Below, piece after piece: positions 36,750-44,188 of a stretch of DNA of 58,139 nucleotides (positions within the stretch are counted from its first letter, which is position 1; every line of letters begins with the position of its first letter). Source of the DNA: an uncultured Corynebacterium sp. (lineage in GTDB: Bacteria; Actinomycetota; Actinomycetes; Mycobacteriales; Mycobacteriaceae); the NCBI GenBank assembly GCA_946220775.1, contig CAMIFC010000010.1, positions 1-58,139 of the forward strand, given 5' to 3'. The notes beneath the pieces are model-generated. The model saw only the letters and a list, made by a program, of their open reading frames with translations. It made no database searches and had not been told where the DNA came from. Both the position numbers and the translations under genes were made by a program.

Positions 36750-37286
36750 CTATGTGATGTTGATCATGCTTGTTCGGTAGTGTTTTTTACCTCCCTGTGT
36801 GTAGTTGTCGATGTTGTGCCTGCTGAGCCATTTGCGGGCGGCTTGTGTGGTTTTTCCGGTGGCTGCGGCGATTTCTGAGGCGGTTGCCCAGTCTGGGAGT
36901 TTTGGCGCGTTGGGTTGTGTGGGGTGGACGCGTGCTTGGAGTTCGGCGTCCAGGTCGGTGAGTTCTTGTTCGAGGTCTTCCTTCCATGTGAGTGGGTCGA
37001 GGTTGTCCCAGTGTTGGTGGAGCCAGCGGCACCATGTGATGGTGTTGTAGGTGCCTGTGGGGATGGGGATGGTGAGGTCTGCGGAGATGTTGGTGCAGAG
37101 TTCTGTGAGTCGGTCCTGGACTTGGATGAGGTAGTCGAGGCTGGTGATGTTGCAGGGTGGGGTGCTGCCGGTGGTTCCTGTTCGGACTCCGGTTTGTGAG
37201 TGTGGGCGTGTGCTGAGGGGGTCGGTGTGGAGTTCGGTGTGGAGTGTGTGGAGGTTGGTTTTGATGCGGGTGAGTGTGTGTTTCAT
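36750..37286 (-). CDS. Unknown phage protein with C-terminal helix-turn-helix
   Basis: 178 aa, ATG preceded by AAGGAA. Residues 1-120 are helical with many Thr/Leu (LDYLIQVQDRLTELCTNISADL; LDPLTWKEDLEQELTDLDAEL). The C-terminal ~45 residues, PDWATASEIAAATGKTTQAARKWLSRHNI, form a clear helix-turn-helix. It starts inside the stop of a 45-residue gene (ATGA). Function unknown; DNA binding likely. Confidence 0.7.
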   Translation of the reverse strand: MKHTLTRIKTNLHTLHTELHTDPLSTRPHSQTGVRTGTTGSTPPCNITSLDYLIQVQDRLTELCTNISADLTIPIPTGTYNTITWCRWLHQHWDNLDPLTWKEDLEQELTDLDAELQARVHPTQPNAPKLPDWATASEIAAATGKTTQAARKWLSRHNIDNYTQGGKKHYRTSMINIT

Positions 37287-37420
37287 GGTTCCTTTCGTTC
37301 GTGTGCGAGGAGTGCGCCGAGGTGGTTGACCTCGTGGGTGGTTTGGGTGCGGGCGTGTTTGATTTTCTGGCGCTGGCGTTTACGCTCCCGCGCTTCAGCT
37401 TTGTAGTCCGGGGTGGTCAT
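37283..37420 (-). CDS. Small basic protein (45 aa)
   Basis: Reads MTTPDYKAEARERKRQRQK and continues to a TGA overlapping the next ATG. The ATG overlaps the stop of the upstream 77-aa gene, and AAAGGA lies eight bases before it. Stop-start overlaps on both sides make it a real, translationally coupled gene. It is helical and strongly basic; nucleic-acid binding is a guess. Confidence 0.6.
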   Translation of the reverse strand: MTTPDYKAEARERKRQRQKIKHARTQTTHEVNHLGALLAHERKEP

Positions 37421-37650
37421 TGGGTTGTCCTTTCTGGCATGGGCCCGAGCTGTTGGAGGAATTGTTTTCGGCGGGCTTGGAGTTGTCTTGCTGCGGTGAC
37501 GGCGGTTTGGAAGTCTGGGTGGTCGGAGTACACGCGGCAGCGGGCGCGTTCACCAGCGCCGAGGTTGTGGGGCTTGATGTCGGATTGAGTGACGGCGAAG
37601 CGCGTCGCCCCGTTGGGTGGGGTGATGGGGTAGATCTTGATCGGTGTCAT
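37417..37650 (-). CDS. Small unknown phage protein (77 aa)
   Basis: ATG with GGAGG upstream. The sequence RFAVTQSDIKPHNLGAGERARCRVYSDHPDFQTAVTAARQLQ has a beta then helix pattern. No family recognised. It belongs to a chain of five small genes linked by ATGA or TAATG overlaps. Confidence 0.6.
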   Translation of the reverse strand: MTPIKIYPITPPNGATRFAVTQSDIKPHNLGAGERARCRVYSDHPDFQTAVTAARQLQARRKQFLQQLGPMPERTTQ

Positions 37651-37743
37651 TTAGTACCTCCAGGTCATGCGCGGGCGATTGTGGGTAGGGCGGTGGGGTC
37701 CTCGGTGGGTGAGTGTCCGCCACCAGCGTTTGATGGTTCTCAT
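37651..37743 (-). CDS. Very small basic protein (30 aa)
   Basis: Reads MRTIKRWWRTLTHRGPHRPT and then ten more residues to TAA at 37651, one base before the next ATG. Its ATG overlaps the TGA of the upstream gene. The gene is supported by coupling on both sides; the product is Arg/Trp-rich and may bind nucleic acid or membranes. Confidence 0.45.
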   Translation of the reverse strand: MRTIKRWWRTLTHRGPHRPTHNRPRMTWRY

Positions 37744-37946
37744 GGGTGGGTCACCTCGATGTTGATGTCCTCAGCGAGGTTGATGTCTCCGGCGTCGATC
37801 ATGCGGGTTGCGATGTCTTCAGCGGCGTCGACGGCGTCTTCCCAGTCGGTGGCGTACACGTCGGCGGTGAAAGACGCGGTGATTCGTACTGGCCAGATGG
37901 TTTCGTTGGCGCCATAGTGGCGGTCGGCTTGTTTCCAGAAGTTCAT
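37740..37946 (-). CDS. Small acidic phage protein (68 aa)
   Basis: ATG with AAAGGAAA upstream. The sequence is WPVRITASFTADVYATDWEDAVDAAEDIATRMIDAG and resembles small beta-alpha proteins common in actinophage early regions. Function unknown. Overlaps neighbours by 4 bp each. Confidence 0.6.
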   Translation of the reverse strand: MNFWKQADRHYGANETIWPVRITASFTADVYATDWEDAVDAAEDIATRMIDAGDINLAEDINIEVTHP

Positions 37947-38380
37947 GGGGTTTCCTTTCGGTTGGTGAGTTGGTTGATGATGGTTTCCGGCACGGATTCC
38001 ACGCGGTGGGCTTCCCATACCCATAGGTCGCAGCGGGATTGGCCGCGTGTGGGGTGGGGGATGATTCGTGGCATGAGTTTGGTCATGTAGGTGGGGGTGT
38101 CGTCGGGGACGATGCCGTAGTCCACGAGGCCGTCCCACGCTGCTTTGGCGGTGCTGGTGATGTTGTCTTCGTCTCGGCGTCTTTTGTCGGGGGTGAGCCA
38201 GACGAGTTGGGTGCTGATGTGTTCGAGGTTTTTCGGCAGGCCGATTGCTTTGGCTTGTGTGGCGGTGAGGTGCCGGAGTTGTTTGACGGCCTTGGATGAT
38301 GTTGTCCAGTGGCGTCTGTCGTTCATGGACAGTGGGGGTCTTGTGCCGAGCTCCAGGCGCCACGCTTTCGGGGCACTCAT
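37943..38380 (-). CDS. RusA-like Holliday junction resolvase
   Basis: 145 aa from the ATG at 38380 preceded by GGAGG; the longer frame adds unrelated residues. PPLSMNDRRHW near the N-terminus and KRRRDEDNITSTAKAAWDGLVDYGIVPDDTP carry the RusA signature with paired Asp residues that bind metal. It resolves branched DNA before packaging. Confidence 0.88.
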   Translation of the reverse strand: MSAPKAWRLELGTRPPLSMNDRRHWTTSSKAVKQLRHLTATQAKAIGLPKNLEHISTQLVWLTPDKRRRDEDNITSTAKAAWDGLVDYGIVPDDTPTYMTKLMPRIIPHPTRGQSRCDLWVWEAHRVESVPETIINQLTNRKETP

Positions 38381-38461
38381 TTTTCCTCCGTTTGTGTTCT
38401 TGCTGGATGGCGGGGTTGTGTGGTCTAGCTGGTTTATTACTGCTTCTCGTTGCAGTGGGGA

Positions 38462-38486
38462 TTGCGTAGGGGGCATACTGGGCGCT
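38462..38486 (+). promoter_or_regulatory. Candidate promoter of the plus-strand membrane gene
   Basis: TTGCGT and TGTAAT are about 18 bases apart, 60-80 bases before the ATG at 38543. GGAAAGGGG serves as RBS. Plausible because the gene is alone on its strand here. Confidence 0.4.
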
Positions 38487-38542
38487 GTAATCTACTGGCT
38501 TGTTGTTTTTGTCGGTGAATCTTTCGAGGGAGAGGAAAGGGG

Positions 38543-39115
38543 ATGAACGATGAACACTCCGATGGGCCCGAGCGTGCCGAAGTGGCCGGGGATTCGAGTG
38601 GGGATTCTGTCCCTGTTCGATCTGAAGGGGGTGTGGACGGAGCAGCAGATCCGGGGGATGATGCCTCCAGCCAAGACGGGAGGCAGTTTGAACGAAACCC
38701 TCTTGAGGGGATCGACCCTGATGAGCTCCGGGATAACCCCGTCCTCCTCTCGCAGATAACTGCGTATCTGCAGGAGAATCACCTCCACCTGCCGATATTG
38801 GCTCCTGATAGGCGGGAGATGGCGTTGATGCGTGCAGAAACACCGGAGCTTTACCACGTGTATGTTGATGGGCTCCGGAAGTCTGTGGAGGCGGATTTCA
38901 TTCAGCGAACGTATCCGTATACCGAGCCGTTGAAGAATGTGATGGTTGGCCGCAGGTATGGTCTCGTTGTTGTTTTGGCGGTGCTTGTTCTTGCTGGGGT
39001 TGCGTTAGTTCTTGACCATCCTTGGTTTGCTGGGGTTATTACTGCGCTCGATGTGGTGGGGTTGGCTGCGGTGTTTGGTTCTGGTGGTAATGCTGGGCAT
39101 CGGGATGGGGATTAG
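38543..39115 (+). CDS. DUF2335-like membrane protein, lone plus-strand gene
   Basis: 190 aa. An acidic disordered N-terminus of ~65 residues is followed by a region resembling DUF2335 (LPILAPDRREMALMRAETPEL, EADFIQRTYPYTEP). Two C-terminal membrane helices come next (YGLVVVLAVLVLAGVALVL, WFAGVITALDVVGLAAVFG). It is transcribed against the whole lytic operon, with its own promoter and RBS, and its end overlaps the convergent gene by 4 bp. This is the pattern of a moron expressed in the lysogen; exclusion or surface change is possible. Confidence 0.7.
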   Translation: MNDEHSDGPERAEVAGDSSGDSVPVRSEGGVDGAADPGDDASSQDGRQFERNPLEGIDPDELRDNPVLLSQITAYLQENHLHLPILAPDRREMALMRAETPELYHVYVDGLRKSVEADFIQRTYPYTEPLKNVMVGRRYGLVVVLAVLVLAGVALVLDHPWFAGVITALDVVGLAAVFGSGGNAGHRDGD

Positions 39116-39585
39116 TGGTTTGGGGGCCATTCTTCTCCTAGCATTGTGATGGGGGATGGCTTGGCGAGGATGCGCCGGGCGTTCGCGAGGTGGTCCGCGC
39201 ACAGGCCGAGGCGGTGGGGGTCGTTGACTTTCCGTTCGTAGCAGCCGGTGTACTGGCACTGCTGTCCTGGAGATGTGGGGTTGATGTTCATCCGCATTCG
39301 GCGTTTCGCGATCACCTTGGGGTCGCACCCAAATTTTTTCGCGAGTGCGGAGTTCGGCATCAGGCTGGTTCGGATTTCTTCGAGTTGTTCTGGGCTGAAC
39401 TCAATTTCTGCCTGGGATGGTGGGAGGATTCCTGCTTTTCGGAGTTGTGTTTTTTTGTTTTTTAGTGAGTGTGCGGTGCAGTCCAGTTGGTTGGCGATGT
39501 CTGCGTTTGAGGCGCCCTCCTCGGTGAGTGCGATGAGTTTTTGTATGTCTTCTTGTGTCCAGTGTTTTCTGGTTCGTGTGGTCAT
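39112..39585 (-). CDS. DNA-binding protein with SANT/Myb-like N-terminus
   Basis: 157 aa. KHWTQEDIQKLIALTEEGASNADIANQLDCTAHSLKNK is a Myb/SANT-type or recombinase-like helix-turn-helix. A second one follows (LEEIRTSLMPNSALAKKFGCDPKVIAKRR), then a Cys cluster CQYTGCYERKV...GLCADH resembling a zinc site. It may be a regulator or an HNH-derived protein. Confidence 0.7.
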   Translation of the reverse strand: MTTRTRKHWTQEDIQKLIALTEEGASNADIANQLDCTAHSLKNKKTQLRKAGILPPSQAEIEFSPEQLEEIRTSLMPNSALAKKFGCDPKVIAKRRMRMNINPTSPGQQCQYTGCYERKVNDPHRLGLCADHLANARRILAKPSPITMLGEEWPPNH

Positions 39586-39689
39586 GTGATCGTGTCCTTT
39601 CTGTCCTGTTGGTGCAGGTGGTTGTCCTGTGGCTTAGTTCGCGTATGTCTGGCGTGATGAAAAGATAGAAATGTTCAAGATGCGATCAG

Positions 39690-39745
39690 CTGGCAAGGTA
39701 TGTCTTTTCATAAAAAGACCCCGCACTTGGACTGTGGAAGTCCAA
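39690..39745 (-). terminator. Hairpins downstream of the HNH gene
   Basis: On the minus strand CTTGGACT/AGTCCAAG forms a stem-loop, followed by GCGGGGTC and five T; a second stem GTCTTTT/AAAAGAC overlaps the T-run. Bases 39586-39690 hold no recognisable gene. Confidence 0.5.
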
Positions 39746-39770
39746 GCTGGCGAGATTATTGGGATGGTAT

Positions 39771-40247
39771 TTACGCTGACCTGTTAGCGCGTTTCCGCAT
39801 GCGATAATTCCGCTGGTACATTGCCATGCATGGCCTGCACCTGTAGCGCTTGCCGTTCCAAACCAGTTCGGAGTTTTGGTGGCCATTAACGCAGGTTCCT
39901 ACAGGCCAGTCGCGCCCGGAAGTTCGGCGCGCATTCTCGAAGTTTGAAAGCGCCCTCAAGTGCTCTGGATTAACGCATCTACGGTTCTTGCATAGGTGGT
40001 CAATCGTGCACCCATCAGGGATTTGCGCTTCATTGTGATAGACCCAGGCCGCGCGGTGGGCCGTCACTACATGCCTACAGCTTCCATCTCGCCACCCAAT
40101 TTGCGCGTAACCATGACTGGCTACCGAGTAGGTGCTTATCCAGCAATCCCCGTTGATCTCATATCGACTTGCGGCGCGTTCCGCCACTCGTGAGGGGATA
40201 ATGATTCGCGTTTTAGGCACGCGATACCTATTGACGGTAGGCTTCAT
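39771..40247 (-). CDS. HNH homing endonuclease-type protein
   Basis: 158 aa from the ATG at 40247 (GGAGG upstream). VTAHRAAWVYHNEAQIPDGCTIDHLCKNRRCVNPEHLRALSNFEN is the HNH-3 type core found in free-standing homing endonucleases, and the C-terminus has CxNGH and RCRPCMAMYQRNYR zinc-ribbon motifs. It lies alone between a terminator-like hairpin and a large stem-loop, so it may be a mobile intruder between the SSB gene and its neighbours. Confidence 0.88.
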   Translation of the reverse strand: MKPTVNRYRVPKTRIIIPSRVAERAASRYEINGDCWISTYSVASHGYAQIGWRDGSCRHVVTAHRAAWVYHNEAQIPDGCTIDHLCKNRRCVNPEHLRALSNFENARRTSGRDWPVGTCVNGHQNSELVWNGKRYRCRPCMAMYQRNYRMRKRANRSA

Positions 40248-40295
40248 GCCTAGCCCTCCATTCGCCGTAATCGAATCGGTTGGGTTAGTGGCCGT

Positions 40296-40330
40296 GTAGG
40301 TGCTCCAACACCTCGCGGCCATGCTTTATT
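40296..40330 (-). other. Stem-loop upstream of the HNH gene
   Basis: GGCCG/CGGCC with a nested AGGTG/CACCT stem lies between the SSB and HNH genes. It has no T-run. Possibly the border of the HNH insertion or an mRNA leader. Confidence 0.4.
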
Positions 40331-40357
40331 TTACCACATTGACCTGCGGTTTTACGC

Positions 40358-40855
40358 CTAAAAGGGGACCCGGTTACTGTCGTTCCCCTGTTGTGGTTGG
40401 GTGTTCCACGCGTCTTGTTGTTGTGGTTTCGTGTCCTGCCACTGGGCGTAGTCCCCGGACTGCTGCTGCGACTGCTGAGGTGGTTGTCCTTCGCCCCGGT
40501 TGCCGGATTTCGTGATCTGCACAGTCTGGAATCGGAGGTCAGCGGCCACTGAGTCCGCGACGATGCGGATCTGCATGGTTGGTGGGGTGCCGTTGGTGGG
40601 GTGGAATTCTTCTGGTTCGGCACGGCCTTGGACGGTGACGCGATTGCCCTTGTTTAGGCTGGCTGCGACGTTTTCGGCGACGCGTCCGAAGCAGGTGACG
40701 TTGATCCACATTGGTGGGGTGTCTACCCACTCCCCTGTTTTGTCTTTGGTGCGTTCGTTCCAGGCGATGGTGAAAAAGGCGTAGGCTTTGCCGTTTTGCG
40801 CGTATTTGAGTTCTGGGTCGCGGGTGATGTTTCCGGTGAGGGTGATGTGGGCCAT
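40358..40855 (-). CDS. ssb: Phage single-stranded DNA-binding protein
   Basis: 165 aa from the ATG at 40855 (AAAGGAG upstream). The OB-fold is clear (ITLTGNITRDPELKYAQNGKAY, WINVTCFGRVAENVAASLNKGNRVTVQGR). It is followed by a Gln-rich linker and the tip NRVPF, close to the DIPF interaction motif. It protects ssDNA in phage replication and in ERF-type recombination. Confidence 0.93.
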   Translation of the reverse strand: MAHITLTGNITRDPELKYAQNGKAYAFFTIAWNERTKDKTGEWVDTPPMWINVTCFGRVAENVAASLNKGNRVTVQGRAEPEEFHPTNGTPPTMQIRIVADSVAADLRFQTVQITKSGNRGEGQPPQQSQQQSGDYAQWQDTKPQQQDAWNTQPQQGNDSNRVPF

Positions 40856-40875
40856 GGTGTGGCTCCTTTCTCCAG

Positions 40876-41268
40876 CTATTGGCTGGTTTCGTGGATGAAG
40901 ATGTGTTCCGGCGCCAGATACAGGTGCCGGTGGGTGTCCATGGTTTGGACACCGATGTGTGGGGTGAATGGGCATGGGAGGCGGATCGTGGCCAGCCGTG
41001 GTTTGTGGCCGTGCGTGATCGTCGCGGGGTGCCCGGTCATGTCGGGGTGCCAGCCGGTGGTGCTGAGGCTCACGCAGTGGTCGTGTGGTGGGGTGATTTC
41101 GTCGCCGGGGTGGTTGTGTCCGGGTTTGTCCCACCAGGGGGTGAGCGGGTCACTGTGAGGGGTGGTTGGGGGTGGCTTGTTGGCGTGGTTTTTCTTTTCG
41201 CGGCGGGTGCGCATGAGGTATTCACGCGCGGTTTCTCCCGGCTTGCGGTCGGGTTGTGGCATTGGCAT
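40876..41268 (-). CDS. Unknown Pro/His-rich phage protein
   Basis: 130 aa. It opens with a short helical, basic segment (PGETAREYLMRTRREKK), then a Pro/His-rich stretch, then a beta-like C-terminus (YLAPEHIFIHETSQ). No domain recognised. It starts 4 bp after the previous stop, so translation is probably coupled. Confidence 0.55.
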   Translation of the reverse strand: MPMPQPDRKPGETAREYLMRTRREKKNHANKPPPTTPHSDPLTPWWDKPGHNHPGDEITPPHDHCVSLSTTGWHPDMTGHPATITHGHKPRLATIRLPCPFTPHIGVQTMDTHRHLYLAPEHIFIHETSQ

Positions 41269-41272
41269 GGGT

Positions 41273-41734
41273 CTAGGACGCTCTGGTTGCCTGTTTTCCC
41301 GCGTTTCTTTCCGCTCTGCGCCTCAATGCCCCAAAGCGGCGTTTCGTCGCCTCTATGGCCTTCTGGTCGGGTTTCGGGCCCGTGAGCGCTTTTCGGCCAT
41401 CCTCGCTACCGAACAGCTCCAAATTCCTGCGACGAGCACGCGCCCGCCGGTGCTGTTCCAACGCCTCCCGCTTCGCCGGCTCCACCTCCCAGCGTTCCCG
41501 CACCTGCCGCAAAGACACCATCAGCGCCTGCGGTGACAGCATTTCCCCGTTGTGGTGCCCAGCCCAGTGGTCAACCACATCCACCCACATTGCCGGTGGT
41601 AGCTCCGACTGCACGTGCTTCGACAGCCAGTCCGCCCACACGCGCGTGGTATCTGGATCAGGCTGCGGGGTCTTCTGCGGAGCGAGTTTCTTCGCCCGGT
41701 CGAGGATATTGGCGGTGAGTGTTAGCCAGTCCAT
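41273..41734 (-). CDS. Unknown helical protein of the replication module
   Basis: 153 aa, mostly helix: WADWLSKHVQSELPPAMWVDVVDHWAGHH, then Arg-rich QHRRARARRRNLELFG. Proteins of this type follow the replication initiator in many actinophages and may act as a helicase loader; this is by position only. It overlaps the initiator gene by 13 bp. Confidence 0.6.
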   Translation of the reverse strand: MDWLTLTANILDRAKKLAPQKTPQPDPDTTRVWADWLSKHVQSELPPAMWVDVVDHWAGHHNGEMLSPQALMVSLRQVRERWEVEPAKREALEQHRRARARRRNLELFGSEDGRKALTGPKPDQKAIEATKRRFGALRRRAERNAGKQATRAS

Positions 41735-42564
41735 CGTGGTAGCTCCTTTGCGTCGATGATCTCCGCGTCAGCTGTGACCGCCTCGTGGTGTTGTGGTTCC
41801 CCGAGCCACGCGGCGACCGATGAGGGTTGCCGTTGTGGTTGGGCGGGGCGGTTGTACCTCCTCGCGTTGGCGAACCACGTTCGGAGCGCTGCGTCCCAGT
41901 TACGTTTCCGCGCTCGCTGCCCGCTCGCAGAAGCCCAGTAGTCGCGGAAGGCTTGGAGTTCTTGGGCGGAGTTGAGGTCTGGATATTTTTCCGTGAGGCG
42001 CGCCAGGTTGCCAGGATCCGGCTGCCAGTCGTCGGGGAGGTAGGCGCCGCGCTGCGGGCGCGGGCTGTCCCCCCTGGGGGGACTACTAGGGGGGTTGGAC
42101 GGTTCATGGACGGTTCTGGACGGTTTGTAGCTCACCTGTGAACCCCCGTTCGGTCTCAAATGACCCCCCGTTCGGTCTCCAGTGAGCGGGGGCTCATTTT
42201 GACCCCCCGTTGAATTTGGCTGATTTGAACCCCCGTTCTCGGGCTCCGCGGGGGGTTCTTTCGGCCTCCGAAGGGACGGGTTTAAGTTCCATACGACCGG
42301 CCTCCGGTCGGGTCTCAGATGTGCCGTCAGGGACTGATCGCCACGGTAGATCAGCCCCCGTGATTCCATGTTCCGCAGGTGCCGTTTCACCGTCGAAATG
42401 GACAGTCCGACACTCTCCGCGATCCACGCTTGCGAAGCCCAGCAGCCCTCAAATCCGCGACCATCTTGCCCCGATCGGTCGGCCATGACGGTGAGAATTA
42501 CTTGCTCTGCGGGGTTTTTCGTGGGGGCGTCGAATAGGGCCCATTGGATTGCTTCGAGGCTCAT
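41722..42564 (-). CDS. Replication initiator with winged helix-turn-helix
   Basis: 280 aa from the ATG at 42564 (ATGA overlap with the HNH gene). The N-terminal 80 residues are a winged HTH (NPAEQVILTVMADRSG, ASQAWIAESVGLSISTVKRHLRNMESRGLIYRG). A Pro/Gly/Asn-rich linker follows, then a DnaD-like helical C-terminus (QAFRDYWASASGQRARKRNWDAALRTW). Such proteins open the phage origin and recruit the host helicase. The origin is not identified. Confidence 0.8.
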   Translation of the reverse strand: MSLEAIQWALFDAPTKNPAEQVILTVMADRSGQDGRGFEGCWASQAWIAESVGLSISTVKRHLRNMESRGLIYRGDQSLTAHLRPDRRPVVWNLNPSLRRPKEPPAEPENGGSNQPNSTGGQNEPPLTGDRTGGHLRPNGGSQVSYKPSRTVHEPSNPPSSPPRGDSPRPQRGAYLPDDWQPDPGNLARLTEKYPDLNSAQELQAFRDYWASASGQRARKRNWDAALRTWFANARRYNRPAQPQRQPSSVAAWLGEPQHHEAVTADAEIIDAKELPRWTG

Positions 42565-42854
42565 TTTGTCCTCCTTCCTCGATAAAATTTGGGTGGCCAC
42601 GTGGGGGTGCCCCACCCACGGACCAGTAGCCCCCGCTCATACGATTCAGCGGTGTTCATGTGGATATGCGTATGACAAGCAGCGCAGGCGGCTAACCCGT
42701 TTTCAAAGCTCTCGCCTCCACCTTGAGATCTACGTTTGCGATGATGAATATGATCAGCGGCATAGGTGCAAACTCCTGGCACCATGGCCTCACAGATGCC
42801 TTCAGAACGCTCTTCGATTTGCCTTCTCACGCTGCCGGTAAAGCTCTTCCCCAT
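42561..42854 (-). CDS. HNH endonuclease
   Basis: 97 aa. ERSEGICEAMVPGVCTYAADHIHHRKRRSQGGGESFENGLAACAACHTHIH holds the full HNH core: paired Cys, DHIHH, and the C-terminal His-x-His. Its first 25 residues are related to the start of the next upstream gene, which carries a different insert after the same point. Late coupling to the replication initiator suggests a normal phage gene. Confidence 0.9.
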   Translation of the reverse strand: MGKSFTGSVRRQIEERSEGICEAMVPGVCTYAADHIHHRKRRSQGGGESFENGLAACAACHTHIHMNTAESYERGLLVRGWGTPTWPPKFYRGRRTK

Positions 42855-43591
42855 GAGAAACTCCTAACGGCTAGGTCGAATCGTTTGTGGCACCTGGCGC
42901 AGCGCGGAACATAGTCAGAAACGATCGGACTGAATTGTACGATGTACTTACCCAATAGCTCTTCTCGCTCAAATGGGGAGCGATGGCTATATGACCAGTG
43001 GGCGCCTTGCCTATTGCAATCGACGCATTTATACAGTCTCGCCGCCCCTCGCCACTTCCTTAAACGCTGGTGGATAGCGCCGTAGCTGACTTCATCAAAG
43101 CCAAGCCATGAAGAGTGAAGGTAGCCAACACGATGTTCGGTGTCGCCATTCCTGTCAAACCTTAAGCCGCAATTTCTACAAAACCCATCAATCCTAGAAG
43201 CGCGTTTAGAACATCCGTCAGCCTTACATTCTGCATCTGGGGCACGCTTAGCAATGCTCTCAAATTGGCCATTACGCCGAAGCCGCATATAGTGCTTTTC
43301 GCACAGTCCCGCGCCTCGTCGGTTTGCTCTGGCTTCGCACCCTGGAGCTGTGCACCAGTCGTGCATAACTTTGGGTTGCATAATGCGCCCATGCTTTTTC
43401 ACCTGTCGGTGGTGCTTGGTGCAGTAAAGGCGATAGACTCGCGTGCGATCGCAGTTCGGGGCCTGGCATGGGCCTTTGGTGGTCATTCTGTCTCTAGTCT
43501 GTTTCTTTTCCCTACTCATCGCCTCACAAATCCCCTCAGACCGTGCGTGGACTTCCCGAACTACCGCTGCGGGGATTCGGCTGGCGGCCAT
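42827..43591 (-). CDS. HNH N-terminus fused to a zinc-finger homing-endonuclease-like body
   Basis: 254 aa. The start MAASRIPAAVVREVHARSEG, preceded by GGAGGAGG, copies the HNH N-terminal helix up to ICEAM. The next 200 residues are foreign to that family: three zinc modules (CQAPNC...YCTKHH, CTAPGC...LCEKHY, CKADGC...FCRNCG) and a C-terminal HNH-like fold (CVDCNRQGAHWSYSHRSPF, CARCHKRFDL). This looks like insertion of a homing endonuclease gene into an HNH gene, with the rest re-formed as the 42561 gene. Confidence 0.8.
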   Translation of the reverse strand: MAASRIPAAVVREVHARSEGICEAMSREKKQTRDRMTTKGPCQAPNCDRTRVYRLYCTKHHRQVKKHGRIMQPKVMHDWCTAPGCEARANRRGAGLCEKHYMRLRRNGQFESIAKRAPDAECKADGCSKRASRIDGFCRNCGLRFDRNGDTEHRVGYLHSSWLGFDEVSYGAIHQRLRKWRGAARLYKCVDCNRQGAHWSYSHRSPFEREELLGKYIVQFSPIVSDYVPRCARCHKRFDLAVRSFSWGRALPAA

Positions 43592-43827
43592 GCCACGACC
43601 TCCTCCAGCGTCGGAACGTCCTCCACCCCAAGAGCCTGGAGCTGGCCAATCACCGACGTGATCGTGGTCATCCAGTCCCTCACCTGGGCGACGACAATGC
43701 GAGAATTATCACCCTCACCGAGAACCTCATGGATTTTCTTCTGGAGGTTGTCGAGCTGCCAGCGCAGGTCATACTCCGGATCCGATTGGCGACGCGCCAT
43801 GATCAGATCGTCATCAAAATCAGTCAT
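43561..43827 (-). CDS. Unknown small phage protein (88 aa)
   Basis: From the ATG at 43827. Acidic, helical: DFDDDLIMARRQSDPEYDLRWQLDNLQKKIHEVLG, then VAQVRDWMTTITSVIGQLQALG. No family recognised. Its 3' end overlaps the HNH-fusion start by 31 bp. Confidence 0.6.
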   Translation of the reverse strand: MTDFDDDLIMARRQSDPEYDLRWQLDNLQKKIHEVLGEGDNSRIVVAQVRDWMTTITSVIGQLQALGVEDVPTLEEVVAWPPAESPQR

Positions 43828-43828
43828 T

Positions 43829-44188
43829 CTAGAATTCCCCTCTTCCAGCAACGCCGTACGCCTGTCGCACGGACGCGCCGATACTCTGCATCGCCCGCAG
43901 TTCCTCACTACGAGCCTTCAAAAGCTTGTCTGCCTGCTTATAAGCCACTTCGGCCACGTCGCGGGCAGCGCGAACCTCCACTGTTTCGAGTTTCGCTTTC
44001 ATGTCTTTATCTTTGATTGATCCGTCGGCCTCCAGATAGGCGTGGGCATACGCCCGATCGAATTCCCGGTCTTTCTCCAGGAACTCGGCGTAACGTTGCG
44101 TGAAAATCTGGATTCCTTTACTGATCCGATTAGTGATATCGATCAGCTGTCGTTCAATCTCAACCGGATTTAGTGGCGTGCCGGTCAT
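43829..44188 (-). CDS. Coiled-coil protein of the recombination module
   Basis: 119 aa, nearly all helix (VEIERQLIDITNRISKGIQIFTQRYAEFLEKD; AEVAYKQADKLLKARSEELRAM). A protein of this type commonly follows ERF in actinophages, which suggests a recombinase accessory. Overlaps the ERF gene by 4 bp. Confidence 0.65.
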   Translation of the reverse strand: MTGTPLNPVEIERQLIDITNRISKGIQIFTQRYAEFLEKDREFDRAYAHAYLEADGSIKDKDMKAKLETVEVRAARDVAEVAYKQADKLLKARSEELRAMQSIGASVRQAYGVAGRGEF

